Below are positions 18,246-27,228 of a stretch of DNA of 64,000 bases, piece after piece. Below the pieces are notes generated by a model that worked only from the letters and a program-made list of their open reading frames with translations, had not been told where the DNA came from and searched no databases. A program made the position numbers and the translations under genes. Position 1 is the first letter of the stretch, and the number at the start of each line of letters is the position of its first letter. Source of the stretch: Acidobacteriota bacterium (GTDB taxonomy: Bacteria > Acidobacteriota > Blastocatellia > UBA7656); the NCBI GenBank assembly GCA_040754075.1, contig JBFMDH010000032.1, forward strand, positions 26,255-90,254, read 5' to 3'.

Positions 18246-18410
18246 AAAATAATCTCCGTAGGCAGAAAGCAATGGGCAATAGTAAATATCAAACGATTTT
18301 GTCCGGCTGCCGCTTTTCGGATAATCGGCAGAATAGCCCACACTTTGAAAATTCGTTCGCCGCTTTCTCAAAAACGGAAAGCTTCAACTCTATAAGAAAA
18401 ATTCAAGAAA

Positions 18411-21400
18411 TTATTTCCAATCGCCCTGGATGGTAAAAGCTGCCCAGTAATAGGGCGACGACCAGGGTTTCTGTTTGAACATCGCCAGTTGCGCCAACCG
18501 CAAAGCCTCACTCGGTCGTTTGCCATCTTTCAACATGGCGCGATAAAAATTTTTCATCAGTTCAGCGGTCGCCAGGTCATCAACTTGCCAGAGACTCGCT
18601 ACGACGCGCTCAGTGCCGGCATACATAAACCCGCGCGTCAGTCCCACCAACCCTTCGCCTTTGATCTGTTTGCCGAGCGCCGTCTGACAAGCGCTTAAAA
18701 CGACGAGGCTAGCCGGGAGATTCAGGTTGTAGATTTCGTGCATACGCAAAAAACCGTTTTGCGGCTTGCCCTGTTCATCAACCAGAGAAAGCACCAGCCC
18801 GGAAAGTTCCGGGTGCTCGCTGTTGAGTAAACCGTGAGTGGCAAAATGCAGGATGCGAAAATGCGAGAGTTCGCCGCTTACGACATTTGCCCGATTGGCT
18901 TGAAAGTCTGTGGCTTTCAAGGAAGCGTTTTTAGCCGTCAGTGAGGTGATTGCCTCAGCCTCATCGCGTGAGAAAGGCAGACGGGAAAATCCGCCGCGTT
19001 CATTGATGAGAGTGAAACTTCTCATTGAATTCAGCAATTCGGCAGGTTGTGGCGCAGTCGATAACCGTTGATTTTCGACAGGCATTGGCGCTTCATCGCC
19101 TGAACGCACCCTGACAGTGAGCGGCTTATTTGAAGCTCTCTTTCCGGCGCTAAGTACACGCGGGTCGCTCGCTTCAAAGACCGGGTCGGCGATGACCGCA
19201 AGGGTTTTTTCAGCGGGCTTTCTGCCAGCGGTTTCGCGACGAATGGCTGCCAGCACTGAGGCTGATGGCAGATTGATGATTTCGCGTTCGGCAATCAGCG
19301 GTCGGTAGCCGATAGTCCGGGGTTGGCTATGAATTACCGGCTGTTGATTGGCAGCAGACCGGTCACCTGCTGTTTGCTCACTGACGACCGTCGACGGGCT
19401 ACCGACCACTGGCACGGGCAAAGCCGAGAAGGGAATATATTCAAGCGCGCCGGAAGCGACGATAGCCAGTCGTTTGCCTTTCCACTCATTTTGAAATTTG
19501 GCGGCAAGTTGCCCGAAAAGCAGTTGACTAAGCGATGAGGAAGCGGTTTGCCATTGGGCATCGGCTTGATTGACGCGGGATCGATACTGCGTCGCGTTTT
19601 CACCTTTTCGTGGCTGTCGGGCGATGAGCAATTCATAGACCTTGCGCGCGGCGGATTCGATTTCACGGCTGTTTGATAATTGATAACTGTCGATGGTTGT
19701 GCGCGTGACCGCCCACAGCCAGCTCTGGTTTTCGCCAAGCGCAAACTCCAGCAGCACGGTCTGGTCATCAAGTTGTTGTTGAATCTCGGTTGCTGAAAGC
19801 GGTTGAGGTTGGGTGAGCGCCGCATAGCGTGGACTGTTTCGGCGAATTTGCGCCTGCACTTCCTGATAGCTGATCAAGATGTCGTTCGAGGCTTTTTCGG
19901 CGGCGGCTTTTTGTTCCTGAGTGGGGTTGCTGCCGAGCAGTTGGGTCAATTTTTCCGAACTGGCGTTGAGCGATTTTTGCAAGGCGCGCTCACGTTCGAG
20001 CAACGCCAGATCAACCCCTTGGCGAATATCAGCGCGGGCTTCCGCGAGCAATTCCAGCAGAACGCGGGCGCGAATGCGTTCACTGGTATCGAGCGCCATT
20101 GCATTATAACCGGAAGACGGGTTTTGTTGATGCATCAACATCAACAGGGAAACATAGAATTCGTAGGTCTCCTGCATACGCGCAACATAAGTGGCGCGCA
20201 ACCCGGCATCAGCGATGTTTGCCCGCAAGGATTCAATGATCGAAAGCGCCGCCTGGCTCTGGGTTCTGGATTCGGCTAATTGTCCACGGTCGCGTTCAAC
20301 CCGCGCAATATTTAATAAGTTTTCAGCTTCGCCGAGCGGGTCGTTCAATTGTTTGCGAATTTCCAGAGAGCGCCGCAGGCAATCGAGGGCTTTTTCTGCG
20401 TTGCCGAGTTTATGCCAGGCGCGACCCGCTTGGTTGAAAGCTGAAGCTTCGCCCCGGCGGTCGCCCAGGGCGACGCGAATCTGGCGGGATTGTTCGTGAT
20501 AATCCAGCGCCTTCTGAGGGTCTTCCAACTGGTAATAAATGGCTCCGATATTGTTGAGCGCCATCGCTTCACCGCCGCGCATTTTGAGGCGACGAAAAAG
20601 CGGCAGCGCCTGATTATAGTATTCCAGCGCCTTAGGATTATTACCTTCCGCCCGATGCACGTTGCCGATATTGTTGAGCAACTGCGCTTCTGCAACCACA
20701 TTGTCGAGACGGCGACTGATGTTGAGCGACTGTTGATACGAATCGAGCGCTTTGGGGTAATCGCCCAGGTCTTTATAAATGATTCCCATATTATTAAAGA
20801 CCATCAGTTCAAGCACTGCATCTTTGACCGCCTGACTGTTCAGTAATGCCTGCTGGTAGTTTTCCAAGGCATTTTGAAAATCTCCCAAATCCCGGTATGT
20901 CAAAGCCAGACCGTTATAAATTGAGGCTTCACCCGGACGATCCCCGATAGCTTTAAAAGCAGCCAGGGCTTGTTCATAACAATTCAGCGCTTCCTGTTGA
21001 TTTCCCAGTTCGATTAAGGCGTGCCCCTTAACTTGCAAAGCGTTGGCTTTTCCTTTGAGATTGCCGATGGCTTCATGGATTTTTAAGGATTGGTCAAAGT
21101 ATGAAATCGCTTCCTGTGCGCCTTCAACGATAAGGTACGTTCGACCGAGTTCCCTTAGCGCCTGGGCTTCACGCAATTGATTGCCCTCGGCGCGCGCCAG
21201 TGACAAGGCTTGATTGATATATTCGCGGGCTGTCTGCATTTTTTCGTTCAACGACAGGTAAGCTTGCGCGACCAATAAAAGCGCGTAAGCTTCAAGCGAA
21301 GGTTGCCGGGCTTCACGAGACAAGGACACTGCGGTTTGGAATTTCTCAATCGCTTCGCGGATAGAAGCCGTCTTGGCTTTTGCAAAGAGCGGTGTTCCTT

Positions 21401-21896
21401 CACTGATATTTCGTTCGGCTAGGGCACGGGCTTTAGCCTGCGCGGTGGCTGCCTGTATCGGCGTGATATGGATTTCGTACCGGCTGGCGGGCGCAGAGTT
21501 GTGTTTTGCGCGAATCTGTACCTGATACTTGCCCGAGGTTTCGGCAAGCAGGGAAACCTCGTCATTGGTGGTTTCCGCCAGCTTCTGCATATCGGGAGCC
21601 ATAATCGTCATCACCAATTCAAGGCGGCGCTGCTGTTTGATGGAGATTACCGTAAACTGCCCTGCTTCAATCGTGAGCGTATAGGTATGGGTTTGGCCGC
21701 CTTGCAGTTCGCGTTCGACGGCTTTGGTGGGCGAAAGTTCCTCTACGGATTCTGCTTGTTGTAGAGGCAGGTGGTGTGCGGCGCGAGAGACCGGAACCCC
21801 CAAAGCAAGCCCAAGCCACAAGATCAGCAAACTCCAGAGCAACCATTTGATTTGTCTGAGTAATGTCGGTCGGGGAAAGAATATTGATTGAGTCAC
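18411..21896 (-). CDS. CHAT-domain protease-like protein with pre-peptidase domain and TPR array
   Basis: 1161 residues starting at a GTG with an excellent AAGGAGG six bases upstream. A signal or anchor segment (about 17-40, IKWLLWSLLILWLGLALGV) is followed by a beta domain like bacterial pre-peptidase C-terminal domains (about 60-150, GQTHTYTLTIEAGQFTVISI). At least nine TPR units follow (about 195-600), with repeated ALNNIGAIYYQLEDPQKALD-type sequence, then a coiled linker (600-700) and the C-terminal CHAT domain (about 830-1161). The caspase-like dyad is present: His1021 in HFATHG and Cys1070 in LSACQTALG. The protein is likely exported or membrane-tethered. CHAT proteins of this layout act as regulated proteases in some systems (for example TPR-CHAT with gRAMP, or caspase-like separases); the substrate here is unknown. 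It is in the minus-strand ECF block. Confidence 0.9.
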   Translation of the reverse strand: MTQSIFFPRPTLLRQIKWLLWSLLILWLGLALGVPVSRAAHHLPLQQAESVEELSPTKAVERELQGGQTHTYTLTIEAGQFTVISIKQQRRLELVMTIMAPDMQKLAETTNDEVSLLAETSGKYQVQIRAKHNSAPASRYEIHITPIQAATAQAKARALAERNISEGTPLFAKAKTASIREAIEKFQTAVSLSREARQPSLEAYALLLVAQAYLSLNEKMQTAREYINQALSLARAEGNQLREAQALRELGRTYLIVEGAQEAISYFDQSLKIHEAIGNLKGKANALQVKGHALIELGNQQEALNCYEQALAAFKAIGDRPGEASIYNGLALTYRDLGDFQNALENYQQALLNSQAVKDAVLELMVFNNMGIIYKDLGDYPKALDSYQQSLNISRRLDNVVAEAQLLNNIGNVHRAEGNNPKALEYYNQALPLFRRLKMRGGEAMALNNIGAIYYQLEDPQKALDYHEQSRQIRVALGDRRGEASAFNQAGRAWHKLGNAEKALDCLRRSLEIRKQLNDPLGEAENLLNIARVERDRGQLAESRTQSQAALSIIESLRANIADAGLRATYVARMQETYEFYVSLLMLMHQQNPSSGYNAMALDTSERIRARVLLELLAEARADIRQGVDLALLERERALQKSLNASSEKLTQLLGSNPTQEQKAAAEKASNDILISYQEVQAQIRRNSPRYAALTQPQPLSATEIQQQLDDQTVLLEFALGENQSWLWAVTRTTIDSYQLSNSREIESAARKVYELLIARQPRKGENATQYRSRVNQADAQWQTASSSLSQLLFGQLAAKFQNEWKGKRLAIVASGALEYIPFSALPVPVVGSPSTVVSEQTAGDRSAANQQPVIHSQPRTIGYRPLIAEREIINLPSASVLAAIRRETAGRKPAEKTLAVIADPVFEASDPRVLSAGKRASNKPLTVRVRSGDEAPMPVENQRLSTAPQPAELLNSMRSFTLINERGGFSRLPFSRDEAEAITSLTAKNASLKATDFQANRANVVSGELSHFRILHFATHGLLNSEHPELSGLVLSLVDEQGKPQNGFLRMHEIYNLNLPASLVVLSACQTALGKQIKGEGLVGLTRGFMYAGTERVVASLWQVDDLATAELMKNFYRAMLKDGKRPSEALRLAQLAMFKQKPWSSPYYWAAFTIQGDWK

Positions 21897-22027
21897 GATA
21901 TACCTCCTTACAAACCTCGAAATCTTTCGTAAGGCAATACGGTTGATGGTGAGGAAACGAATTGCTTGATTTTAATAAGTGTTCACATAGATTGCACGGA
22001 GCGAATATTTTCCGATTAATAAGCTAG

Positions 22028-22085
22028 CACTCAAAGAAATCTTGCGCCAGACACACGATAAATTGGCGCAAGATTTCTTTGAGTG
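22028..22085 (-). terminator. 22-bp perfect inverted repeat, probable terminator
   Basis: CACTCAAAGAAATCTTGCGC and the following two bases pair perfectly with 22064-22085 around a 14-base loop. It lies 43 bases after the stop of the fibre-like gene on the minus strand and before the CHAT gene start. The tail in that direction has only a weak T tract (TTATTAAT), so it may act as a hairpin barrier or processing site rather than a classic terminator. Confidence 0.6.
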
Positions 22086-22127
22086 ATCAAGCTGCCGGGT
22101 TTCCAACGACCAAACAGTATAACCCGA

Positions 22128-23519
22128 TTAATTTCGTATTCGCGAAGCTTTCTGTTGTTGTTTGAGTTGCTCGCGTTGCTCTTTCACACGCTGCATCATT
22201 TCGGGATTGCGCGCGAAATTGATGCTGCGTTCCTCAGGCTGATTGAAGGCATCCGCATGGAGATAGTAGCCGCGTTCGCGCTCGCGCTTGGCTTCTTCAA
22301 CCGGAATGCGGTGTTTGTTGGCGTAAGCATCCTGACGAACGCCTGTGACTTGCCAACTGACTTCAACATTCGGCGCGTTGGTTTTGATGCGGAAGAAATT
22401 GCCTTTAATTTTTTCGGCAACGATGGCTTGCGCAAAGGTGCCGATGACCGTGAGTTGATAACGGAAATCGCGATTTAAGGCTTCAAAATAATCGGGCATC
22501 TGAACGATTGCTTCGCCGGTTGCGTCGGTAATGATATTGCCGTTGTAAATGTTCATCATCTCGGGCGATTCAACGAATGAGTGATAGAGGTATTTATTTT
22601 CCGGGTCGAGCGGGTGATCGATTTTGAAGGAGCCGCCGCCTTTGGCGAGATTACCTGAGACTTCAACATCGCCAAGAAATTCACCTGCAAGTCCGGCGGT
22701 TGCGCCGCCTGCGCCGCCGCCGGGAATCGCCACAATACCTCTGCCGCCCTTTTTGCCCATGCCTACGCCGAGTGCGCCAACCGCGAAGAGTCCATCGCCA
22801 CCGTTCCCGGCAGTGCTCACGCCACCAATCAAACTGCCACCGGTGCCGCCCGAACCGTTGGAAGCGGAACCCCCAAAGCCAACCACTCCGACGCCACCGG
22901 GAGAAGTAGCGCCGCCAGTGCCGCCGGTGCCGCCAAGCGCTAATAACCCTGATCCACCGCCAATCATTGCATTGGCATTGCCACCAACAGCGAATAATGA
23001 CGGACCGCCAGCCGCCGTGTTGGTTACTGTGATGACTCCGTTGCCGTTAGAAACATCGCCGGTAAGGATTAGCGGGATAGCCACGCCGAGCGGCGAACCG
23101 TCGGTGCCATTGCCCTGAAGCGATGTATCATGCGCCACCGAAAACAGCGCCGCGGCAGCCGAGGTTGTCTGTACACTGCCGTCAGGGAATTTATAGCCGC
23201 CAAGCGTGGTTTCAATCATTCCTTGAACTGTTAGTGGTGAAGTGGGCGCGCTGGTGCCAATTCCGATCTTGCCGAATTTGTCTTCAAAGATGTTTGAATC
23301 GCTGATAACAAAAGTGGTTGAACTTGATGTCCCGACCCATTTTGAGAGTCGCCCCGGGGTGCCGCTACCGGTTACCGGACTGCTGGTTGCCGCCAACAGG
23401 GAGGGTTGCGCCTTCTTCCTCATTTCAGGTTTAGGTTGGATAACGTTTTGAGCGAGGCTAATGTTAAGCGCCAATACAACCATCACAGTGAGCAAAACTA
23501 AGCTCTTTAATCGTTTCAT
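22128..23519 (-). CDS. Secreted Gly-rich tail-fibre-like protein
   Basis: 463 residues with signal peptide (MKRLKSLVLLTVMVVLALNI). Residues 75-135 contain IGIGTSAPTSPLTVQGMIET and GGYKFPDGSVQTTSA, the hallmark of trimeric tail-fibre/adhesin-like segments preceding a C-terminal domain. Residues 170-290 are extremely Gly-rich (LLALGGTGGTGGATSPGG type). The C-terminal third (about 300-463) has FKIDHPLDPENKYLYHSFVE, YQLTVIGTFAQAIVAEK and VSWQVTGVRQDAYANKHRIP, then a charged helix ending in RIRN. Such proteins are frequent in Acidobacteriota and are presumed surface-exposed. An ECF-type promoter motif lies 67 bases upstream, and a 22-bp hairpin follows. Confidence 0.78.
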   Translation of the reverse strand: MKRLKSLVLLTVMVVLALNISLAQNVIQPKPEMRKKAQPSLLAATSSPVTGSGTPGRLSKWVGTSSSTTFVISDSNIFEDKFGKIGIGTSAPTSPLTVQGMIETTLGGYKFPDGSVQTTSAAAALFSVAHDTSLQGNGTDGSPLGVAIPLILTGDVSNGNGVITVTNTAAGGPSLFAVGGNANAMIGGGSGLLALGGTGGTGGATSPGGVGVVGFGGSASNGSGGTGGSLIGGVSTAGNGGDGLFAVGALGVGMGKKGGRGIVAIPGGGAGGATAGLAGEFLGDVEVSGNLAKGGGSFKIDHPLDPENKYLYHSFVESPEMMNIYNGNIITDATGEAIVQMPDYFEALNRDFRYQLTVIGTFAQAIVAEKIKGNFFRIKTNAPNVEVSWQVTGVRQDAYANKHRIPVEEAKRERERGYYLHADAFNQPEERSINFARNPEMMQRVKEQREQLKQQQKASRIRN

Positions 23520-23586
23520 AAATTGTTACCGTTCCTTTCAGGGTCTAATGGGTTATTTAGGGAGAGCGAAGATTCATCCACATTTT

Positions 23587-23615
23587 CTAGTGGCAAGTGG
23601 GCGACAATCATGTCG
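23587..23615 (-). promoter_or_regulatory. ECF-type promoter motif, copy 2
   Basis: Minus-strand CGACATGA, 11 bases, TTGCCACTAG, upstream of the fibre-like gene. It shares TTCCGCGACATGATT and the downstream GCTCTCCCT with copy 1. A degenerate -10-like remnant (TTTCCGCTAGAGAA on the minus strand) occurs about 60 bases further upstream. Confidence 0.65.
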
Positions 23616-23785
23616 CGGAATAGCTGCGGCAGGTTAAAAATTTCTTCTCTAGCGGAAAGCGCAATCAGCTAAAACCAGGATGGTCTTGCTACACCTTGAT
23701 GGAAAGCAATTCGCGGAATTTTTTTTGCGGGAATCAAGCGACACGATGTTCTTAATCGGGCGGCATTAACCCTGCCCATCAAAAT

Positions 23786-24748
23786 TTATTGCCGGATGAT
23801 TCGGAAAAAATAACGGTTGAGTTCTTCTGCCCCCTGCGTCGCGGTTGTCGAGGAAAGCGACAAAATATAATCAGCGGTTGCCAGTTTATCGGCTGGGATA
23901 CGAACTGCAACCATCGCCCGGTTTTTGATAACGCCACTGCTGAAAACCTGTAAGCCTTCGACGGTTCTTAACGAGACTTGAAATTGTCGCGCCGCGGTTT
24001 CTTCAACCGGGATTTTTAAAAGAACGGCGCTGGCGTTTTTCGGAAGCTTCAACACCTGCGGTTCGCCGCCGCCGCGCGTCAGCATTTTCGGAGTCAGCAA
24101 AAATGAAACCACCAGAGGCGCTTCAGTAGGTTTCGCTGGAAGCGGTTCATTTTTATCCGGCGATGGCGGCGCGGCGCGCAAACGTTCGAGTTCAGCCGCC
24201 AGTTTGTCATTTTGTTGGCGCTCGCTGGCAATCGCTTTTTCAAGCTCTTCGGCGCGTTGTTGCTCAAGGGTTTTTGCCTGATCGAGTTGATGGATTTGTT
24301 CACTGAGTCGCGCCCGTTCGTAAACCAACCAACTGCCGGCGGCAATCAACAAAAGCATTGCTGTTGCCATTGCCCAACCCCATCGAGGAGTTCTAAGCAT
24401 TGCCAGCAATGCAGACCACCACGACAGGCGATGCCCGGAAATCGTTGAGGTTTTGTTATCGATGGTATCAACCGCCTGCGCCAGCGTTCTGGCAAATGCC
24501 ACACGCTCGCGATGCACCGGCGATGCCAGATAATTTTTCTCAAACAAAGTTTTCTCTTCGGCTCGCAGTTGGTTGCGCACATAAGCATCAACCAGTTGAT
24601 TTTCAATCGCCCAGACCTGCTCAAAGGTTTCGCTGTCGGCGAAAAACCTGTCTTCGAGCGATTGCATCTCGTTTTCAGGCAAATCACCAAGCAGATAACG
24701 ACTGATCAAATTTTCCTGAATGGTTGTTTTCATTACCCGTTTGCTCAT
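23786..24748 (-). CDS. Membrane anti-sigma-like protein downstream of an ECF sigma gene
   Basis: 320 residues. The N-terminal 95 residues are a helical cytoplasmic domain (ISRYLLGDLPENEMQSLEDR, then ENQLVDAYVRNQL), similar in pattern to anti-sigma domains that lack the zinc-finger Cys/His set. One transmembrane helix follows at about 125-145 (GWAMATAMLLLIAAGSWLVY), then a coiled coil (about 150-190, EELEKAIASERQQNDKLAAE) and a C-terminal beta domain (about 210-320). Its position 98 bases after the ECF sigma gene, on the same strand, and its own ECF-type promoter make it the probable regulator of that sigma factor. That role is inferred from context. The start could also be Met6; neither has a clear ribosome site. 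Confidence 0.75.
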   Translation of the reverse strand: MSKRVMKTTIQENLISRYLLGDLPENEMQSLEDRFFADSETFEQVWAIENQLVDAYVRNQLRAEEKTLFEKNYLASPVHRERVAFARTLAQAVDTIDNKTSTISGHRLSWWSALLAMLRTPRWGWAMATAMLLLIAAGSWLVYERARLSEQIHQLDQAKTLEQQRAEELEKAIASERQQNDKLAAELERLRAAPPSPDKNEPLPAKPTEAPLVVSFLLTPKMLTRGGGEPQVLKLPKNASAVLLKIPVEETAARQFQVSLRTVEGLQVFSSGVIKNRAMVAVRIPADKLATADYILSLSSTTATQGAEELNRYFFRIIRQ

Positions 24749-24790
24749 TCGCCGGGAAACCCGAACGAATGAAACCCCTCTTTCTACTGA

Positions 24791-24819
24791 CTACTGGCAA
24801 AACCTGCGAATTCATGTCG
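24791..24819 (-). promoter_or_regulatory. ECF-type promoter motif, copy 3
   Basis: Minus-strand CGACATGA, 11 bases, TTGCCAGTAG, located between the sigma gene stop and the anti-sigma-like start 43 bases downstream. It differs from the other two copies by one base in the second box; the spacing is identical. Confidence 0.62.
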
Positions 24820-24846
24820 GAAGAAATAAATATTTTCGCGCAACCC

Positions 24847-25425
24847 TCATTTCATACATCGCTTGACGCAATTTTCAAGTTTATTGCGCACCCGTTGGGC
24901 GCGGCTTCGTAACGCATTGAGCGGAATGCCGAGCCGTTCGGCAAGCGCCAGACGATTATCAATTTTGTCGCGTTTTTCATCCCGATAATATTCAAGAATC
25001 AACTGTCGGCTCTCAACCGGCAATTGATTCAGGCAGTGTTCAAAACATTCGCGTTGCCGGTCGGCATCGGCATTTTCAGTAAGGTTTTCGGCGGCATGTT
25101 GTAACTCATCGAGACTGACTGAACGCTGGTCAGGATGTTTCAAGGTTTCCAGAAAAAGCAGCCGCGCCACCCCTCGGCAATAGGTGGCAATGTCGCGAAT
25201 CTCTTCTCCCGCTTCGATTTTTTTGATGACACGATTGAAGGTTTCATCGGCGCACTCTTCGGGAAAATGTGCGCCCCGCCAGTCGAAAAATTTCACCAGC
25301 ATCAAGCGGAGCGTTTCATATTTTTCTCCGGCGCGGTCCTGGTTGGCGTCCAGATAGGCGAGAAATCCGGCAAAGGCATCCGCCGTCAGCGTCCATTCGG
25401 ACTTGGAAACTGAAGGGCTATCCAT
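24847..25425 (-). CDS. ECF-type RNA polymerase sigma factor
   Basis: 192 residues. Region 2 is recognisable as RLMLVKFFDWRGAHFPEECA then DETFNRVIKKIEAGEEIRDI with ATYCRGVARLLFLETLKHP, and region 4 as CLNQLPVESRQLILEYYRDE followed by RLALAERLGIPLNALRSRAQ and RVRNKLENCVKRCM. There is no sigma region 1 or 3, as expected for ECF proteins. AAGGAG lies just before the ATG. It probably drives the three identical promoter motifs at 17258, 23587 and 24791; this is an inference from co-location and autoregulatory placement. Confidence 0.88.
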   Translation of the reverse strand: MDSPSVSKSEWTLTADAFAGFLAYLDANQDRAGEKYETLRLMLVKFFDWRGAHFPEECADETFNRVIKKIEAGEEIRDIATYCRGVARLLFLETLKHPDQRSVSLDELQHAAENLTENADADRQRECFEHCLNQLPVESRQLILEYYRDEKRDKIDNRLALAERLGIPLNALRSRAQRVRNKLENCVKRCMK

Positions 25426-25463
25426 GAATCTCCTTTACCAGATAAATGATCATTGTGTGCTGC

Positions 25464-26144
25464 TCAAATTCCGGCAGCCTTTCGCTTTCGATGTTCAGCA
25501 GCTTTGAGGATGTATTGCCCGGCATCCGGAGTTTTGCAATTGGTATCGCCATGATCGACTTCAACTTTACCGATTTTTTTGGCTACTGCGAGCGCCCGTT
25601 TCTGCAACTTATCGCGCAGACCGATGGCAATCAGAGCATTGTTCATTGAATGGCGCACACGATTTTTGCGCGAATGAATGTCGCGTTCGATAGTTTCAAG
25701 AAATGGTTCAAAATAACTATCAGGCAAAGCCTTATTCGCGGCAGTCACCGCCAGCATCAGCCAGCCGGTTTGTCCTAAACATTCGCTTTTTGCGTCGCGC
25801 CATTTCTCCGACAATTTTTGGGCAAGCGGGGACGCCGCCGCCAGTTTGGCAAAGGCATCGCTAATCACATTGTTATTTAAATCTTTTGCCCAGCTTTCAA
25901 ATTCTTTGGCGGTAAATTGCCTGGGGTCGGCTATCAGAGTAGCCAAGACCTGCGCGTCGTGATTTCCCGTAGCCCAAAGTTTTTTGGCGAGGTCTTGATT
26001 GATCTTAATCTTTTTCTGAAGCGCATAGAGCGCGGCGTAACTCACGCCGAACATTTCATTGGTTACGCCATGACGCCGGTAAGTTTTTCTGGTCTGCTCA
26101 CTGCCTGCGGCTTCCAGTTGTTGCATCACTTCCTGAACATCCAT
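25464..26144 (-). CDS. AlkD-like DNA alkylation repair protein
   Basis: 226 residues from the ATG at 26144 (GAGGAAA upstream; an upstream extension to 26189 has none). It is an all-helical HEAT-repeat protein of the DNA alkylation repair family, a base excision glycosylase type acting on alkylated purines. Recognisable features are EAAGSEQTRKTYRRHGVTN at the N-terminus, LAKKLWATGNHDAQVLATLI, the helix ESWAKDLNNNVISDAFAKLA, and a C-terminal VRHSMNNALIAIGLRD followed by GKVEVDHGDTNCKTPDAGQY. Members with this C-terminus are widespread and not biochemically proven, so the substrate is uncertain. Confidence 0.82.
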   Translation of the reverse strand: MDVQEVMQQLEAAGSEQTRKTYRRHGVTNEMFGVSYAALYALQKKIKINQDLAKKLWATGNHDAQVLATLIADPRQFTAKEFESWAKDLNNNVISDAFAKLAAASPLAQKLSEKWRDAKSECLGQTGWLMLAVTAANKALPDSYFEPFLETIERDIHSRKNRVRHSMNNALIAIGLRDKLQKRALAVAKKIGKVEVDHGDTNCKTPDAGQYILKAAEHRKRKAAGI

Positions 26145-26249
26145 AGAAGTTTCCTCGTGGTTTAAATAAATGGGGTACGGGTAAACCAATTTAAAATAAT
26201 AGCCTGAATCATTACATAACGGATTTTTGCGAGCGCCTGCAAAGAGGCG

Positions 26250-26816
26250 CTAATCCAAATCCACAAATATATCTGCAACTTTGCAAGAAAAGTTTTTCAA
26301 AACCGATGACCGAAATGACTCTTTTTCTTTGAGTTTTGCCGTAAGCATTAAAACTTTTTCGTTGAGATGATAAATTTCAACGGTGCGAGCTTTGGGGTCA
26401 ACGATCCAATATTCCTGAACGCCATACTTGCCATACAGATGGCGTTTGGCAACGCGGTCGCGCCGACGATTTTCCGCGCCCGGCGAAATGATTTCGCCGA
26501 CGAGTTCCGGCGCGGCTTTCAACTTGCCGCCAACTAAAATCTTTTCTTTAGTTTCATGGGTTACGAATACGAGGTCAGGAATCACGCCGCTATACCTGCT
26601 GAAAATAACTCCTGCGCCGGTAGCGAGAATTCCTATGGGATTTTTATCAAGGTATAGATTTATCAGATGACCCAATTTCATAATGACAACCTGGTGTGCA
26701 AAATCCGGCGCTTTAGACACAAGCAGTTCTTCTTCTATGAGTTCATAGCGATTACCGTCATCGGGCATCAATTCCAATTCGTCTATGGTGATAAATCGTT
26801 CGATTCGCGCTGCCAT
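26250..26816 (-). CDS. Uma2-family (DUF820) putative PD-(D/E)xK endonuclease
   Basis: 188 residues with the restriction-endonuclease-like core: RYELIEEELLVSKAPDFAHQ, then VIPDLVFV (Asp81), VGEIISPGAE (Glu108) and the helix-strand RHLYGKYGVQEYWIVDPKAR. AGAGGT precedes the ATG. The family is abundant in Cyanobacteria and Acidobacteriota, and its DNA substrate and role are unknown. It stands alone here without a methylase or toxin partner. Confidence 0.88.
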   Translation of the reverse strand: MAARIERFITIDELELMPDDGNRYELIEEELLVSKAPDFAHQVVIMKLGHLINLYLDKNPIGILATGAGVIFSRYSGVIPDLVFVTHETKEKILVGGKLKAAPELVGEIISPGAENRRRDRVAKRHLYGKYGVQEYWIVDPKARTVEIYHLNEKVLMLTAKLKEKESFRSSVLKNFSCKVADIFVDLD

Positions 26817-26867
26817 TTTGACCTCTTATTTTGTCGCTATTGTAACACGTTCGGTTCACGCGCTTCA

Positions 26868-27218
26868 TCAAGCATTGCCAAGCGCCTCGCGCGCTATCGC
26901 ATCATCAACCTCGATTTCCATACGCAGCAATGCTGCGCTGTAGGTTTTACCCTGCGCATCGGTCTTCAAAGAAATCGTGCCACCGCCATCCAGGCTATTG
27001 TGCAAAAGAAAATTCAATGCTTCGAGATTCGGCACCTCAAAGCGTTCGACTTCGCCGAAACAAATTTCTTTGAAATGTTCTTTGACGCGCCCGGCGGTCA
27101 CTTGTTCAACCAGTATCGGATAATAGTTGCTTTTGAGCGCAATCAATCCGACGTTTGCCGTATCGCCTTTATCTCCCGAACGCGCATGCGCTAAATGAAC
27201 TAATTTTATTTTTGCCAT
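26868..27218 (-). CDS. AtuA-associated small subunit
   Basis: 116 residues from the ATG at 27218 (GGTAAGGAT upstream); an extension to 27362 overlaps the previous gene and has no support. The sequence LVHLAHARSGDKGDTANVGL is diagnostic for the small protein or C-terminal domain that accompanies AtuA-type proteins, followed by PILVEQVTAGRVKEHFKEIC and a conserved LDGGGTISLKTDAQGKTYSA segment. The pair is associated with acyclic terpene/isoprenoid utilisation in Pseudomonas, but in other bacteria the substrate is unproven. It normally follows the large subunit directly; here an unrelated gene separates them. Confidence 0.85.
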   Translation of the reverse strand: MAKIKLVHLAHARSGDKGDTANVGLIALKSNYYPILVEQVTAGRVKEHFKEICFGEVERFEVPNLEALNFLLHNSLDGGGTISLKTDAQGKTYSAALLRMEIEVDDAIAREALGNA

Positions 27219-27228
27219 ATCCTTACCT

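Noticed and set aside
21897..22027. Possible fourth ECF-type promoter before the CHAT gene (TTGCCTTACG)
   Set aside because: There is no GACATG box at the required distance, so it does not meet the motif.
22624..23118. Pro-rich 164-codon plus-strand frame opposite the fibre-like gene
   Set aside because: It is the reverse complement of the Gly-rich coding repeat, with no ribosome site.
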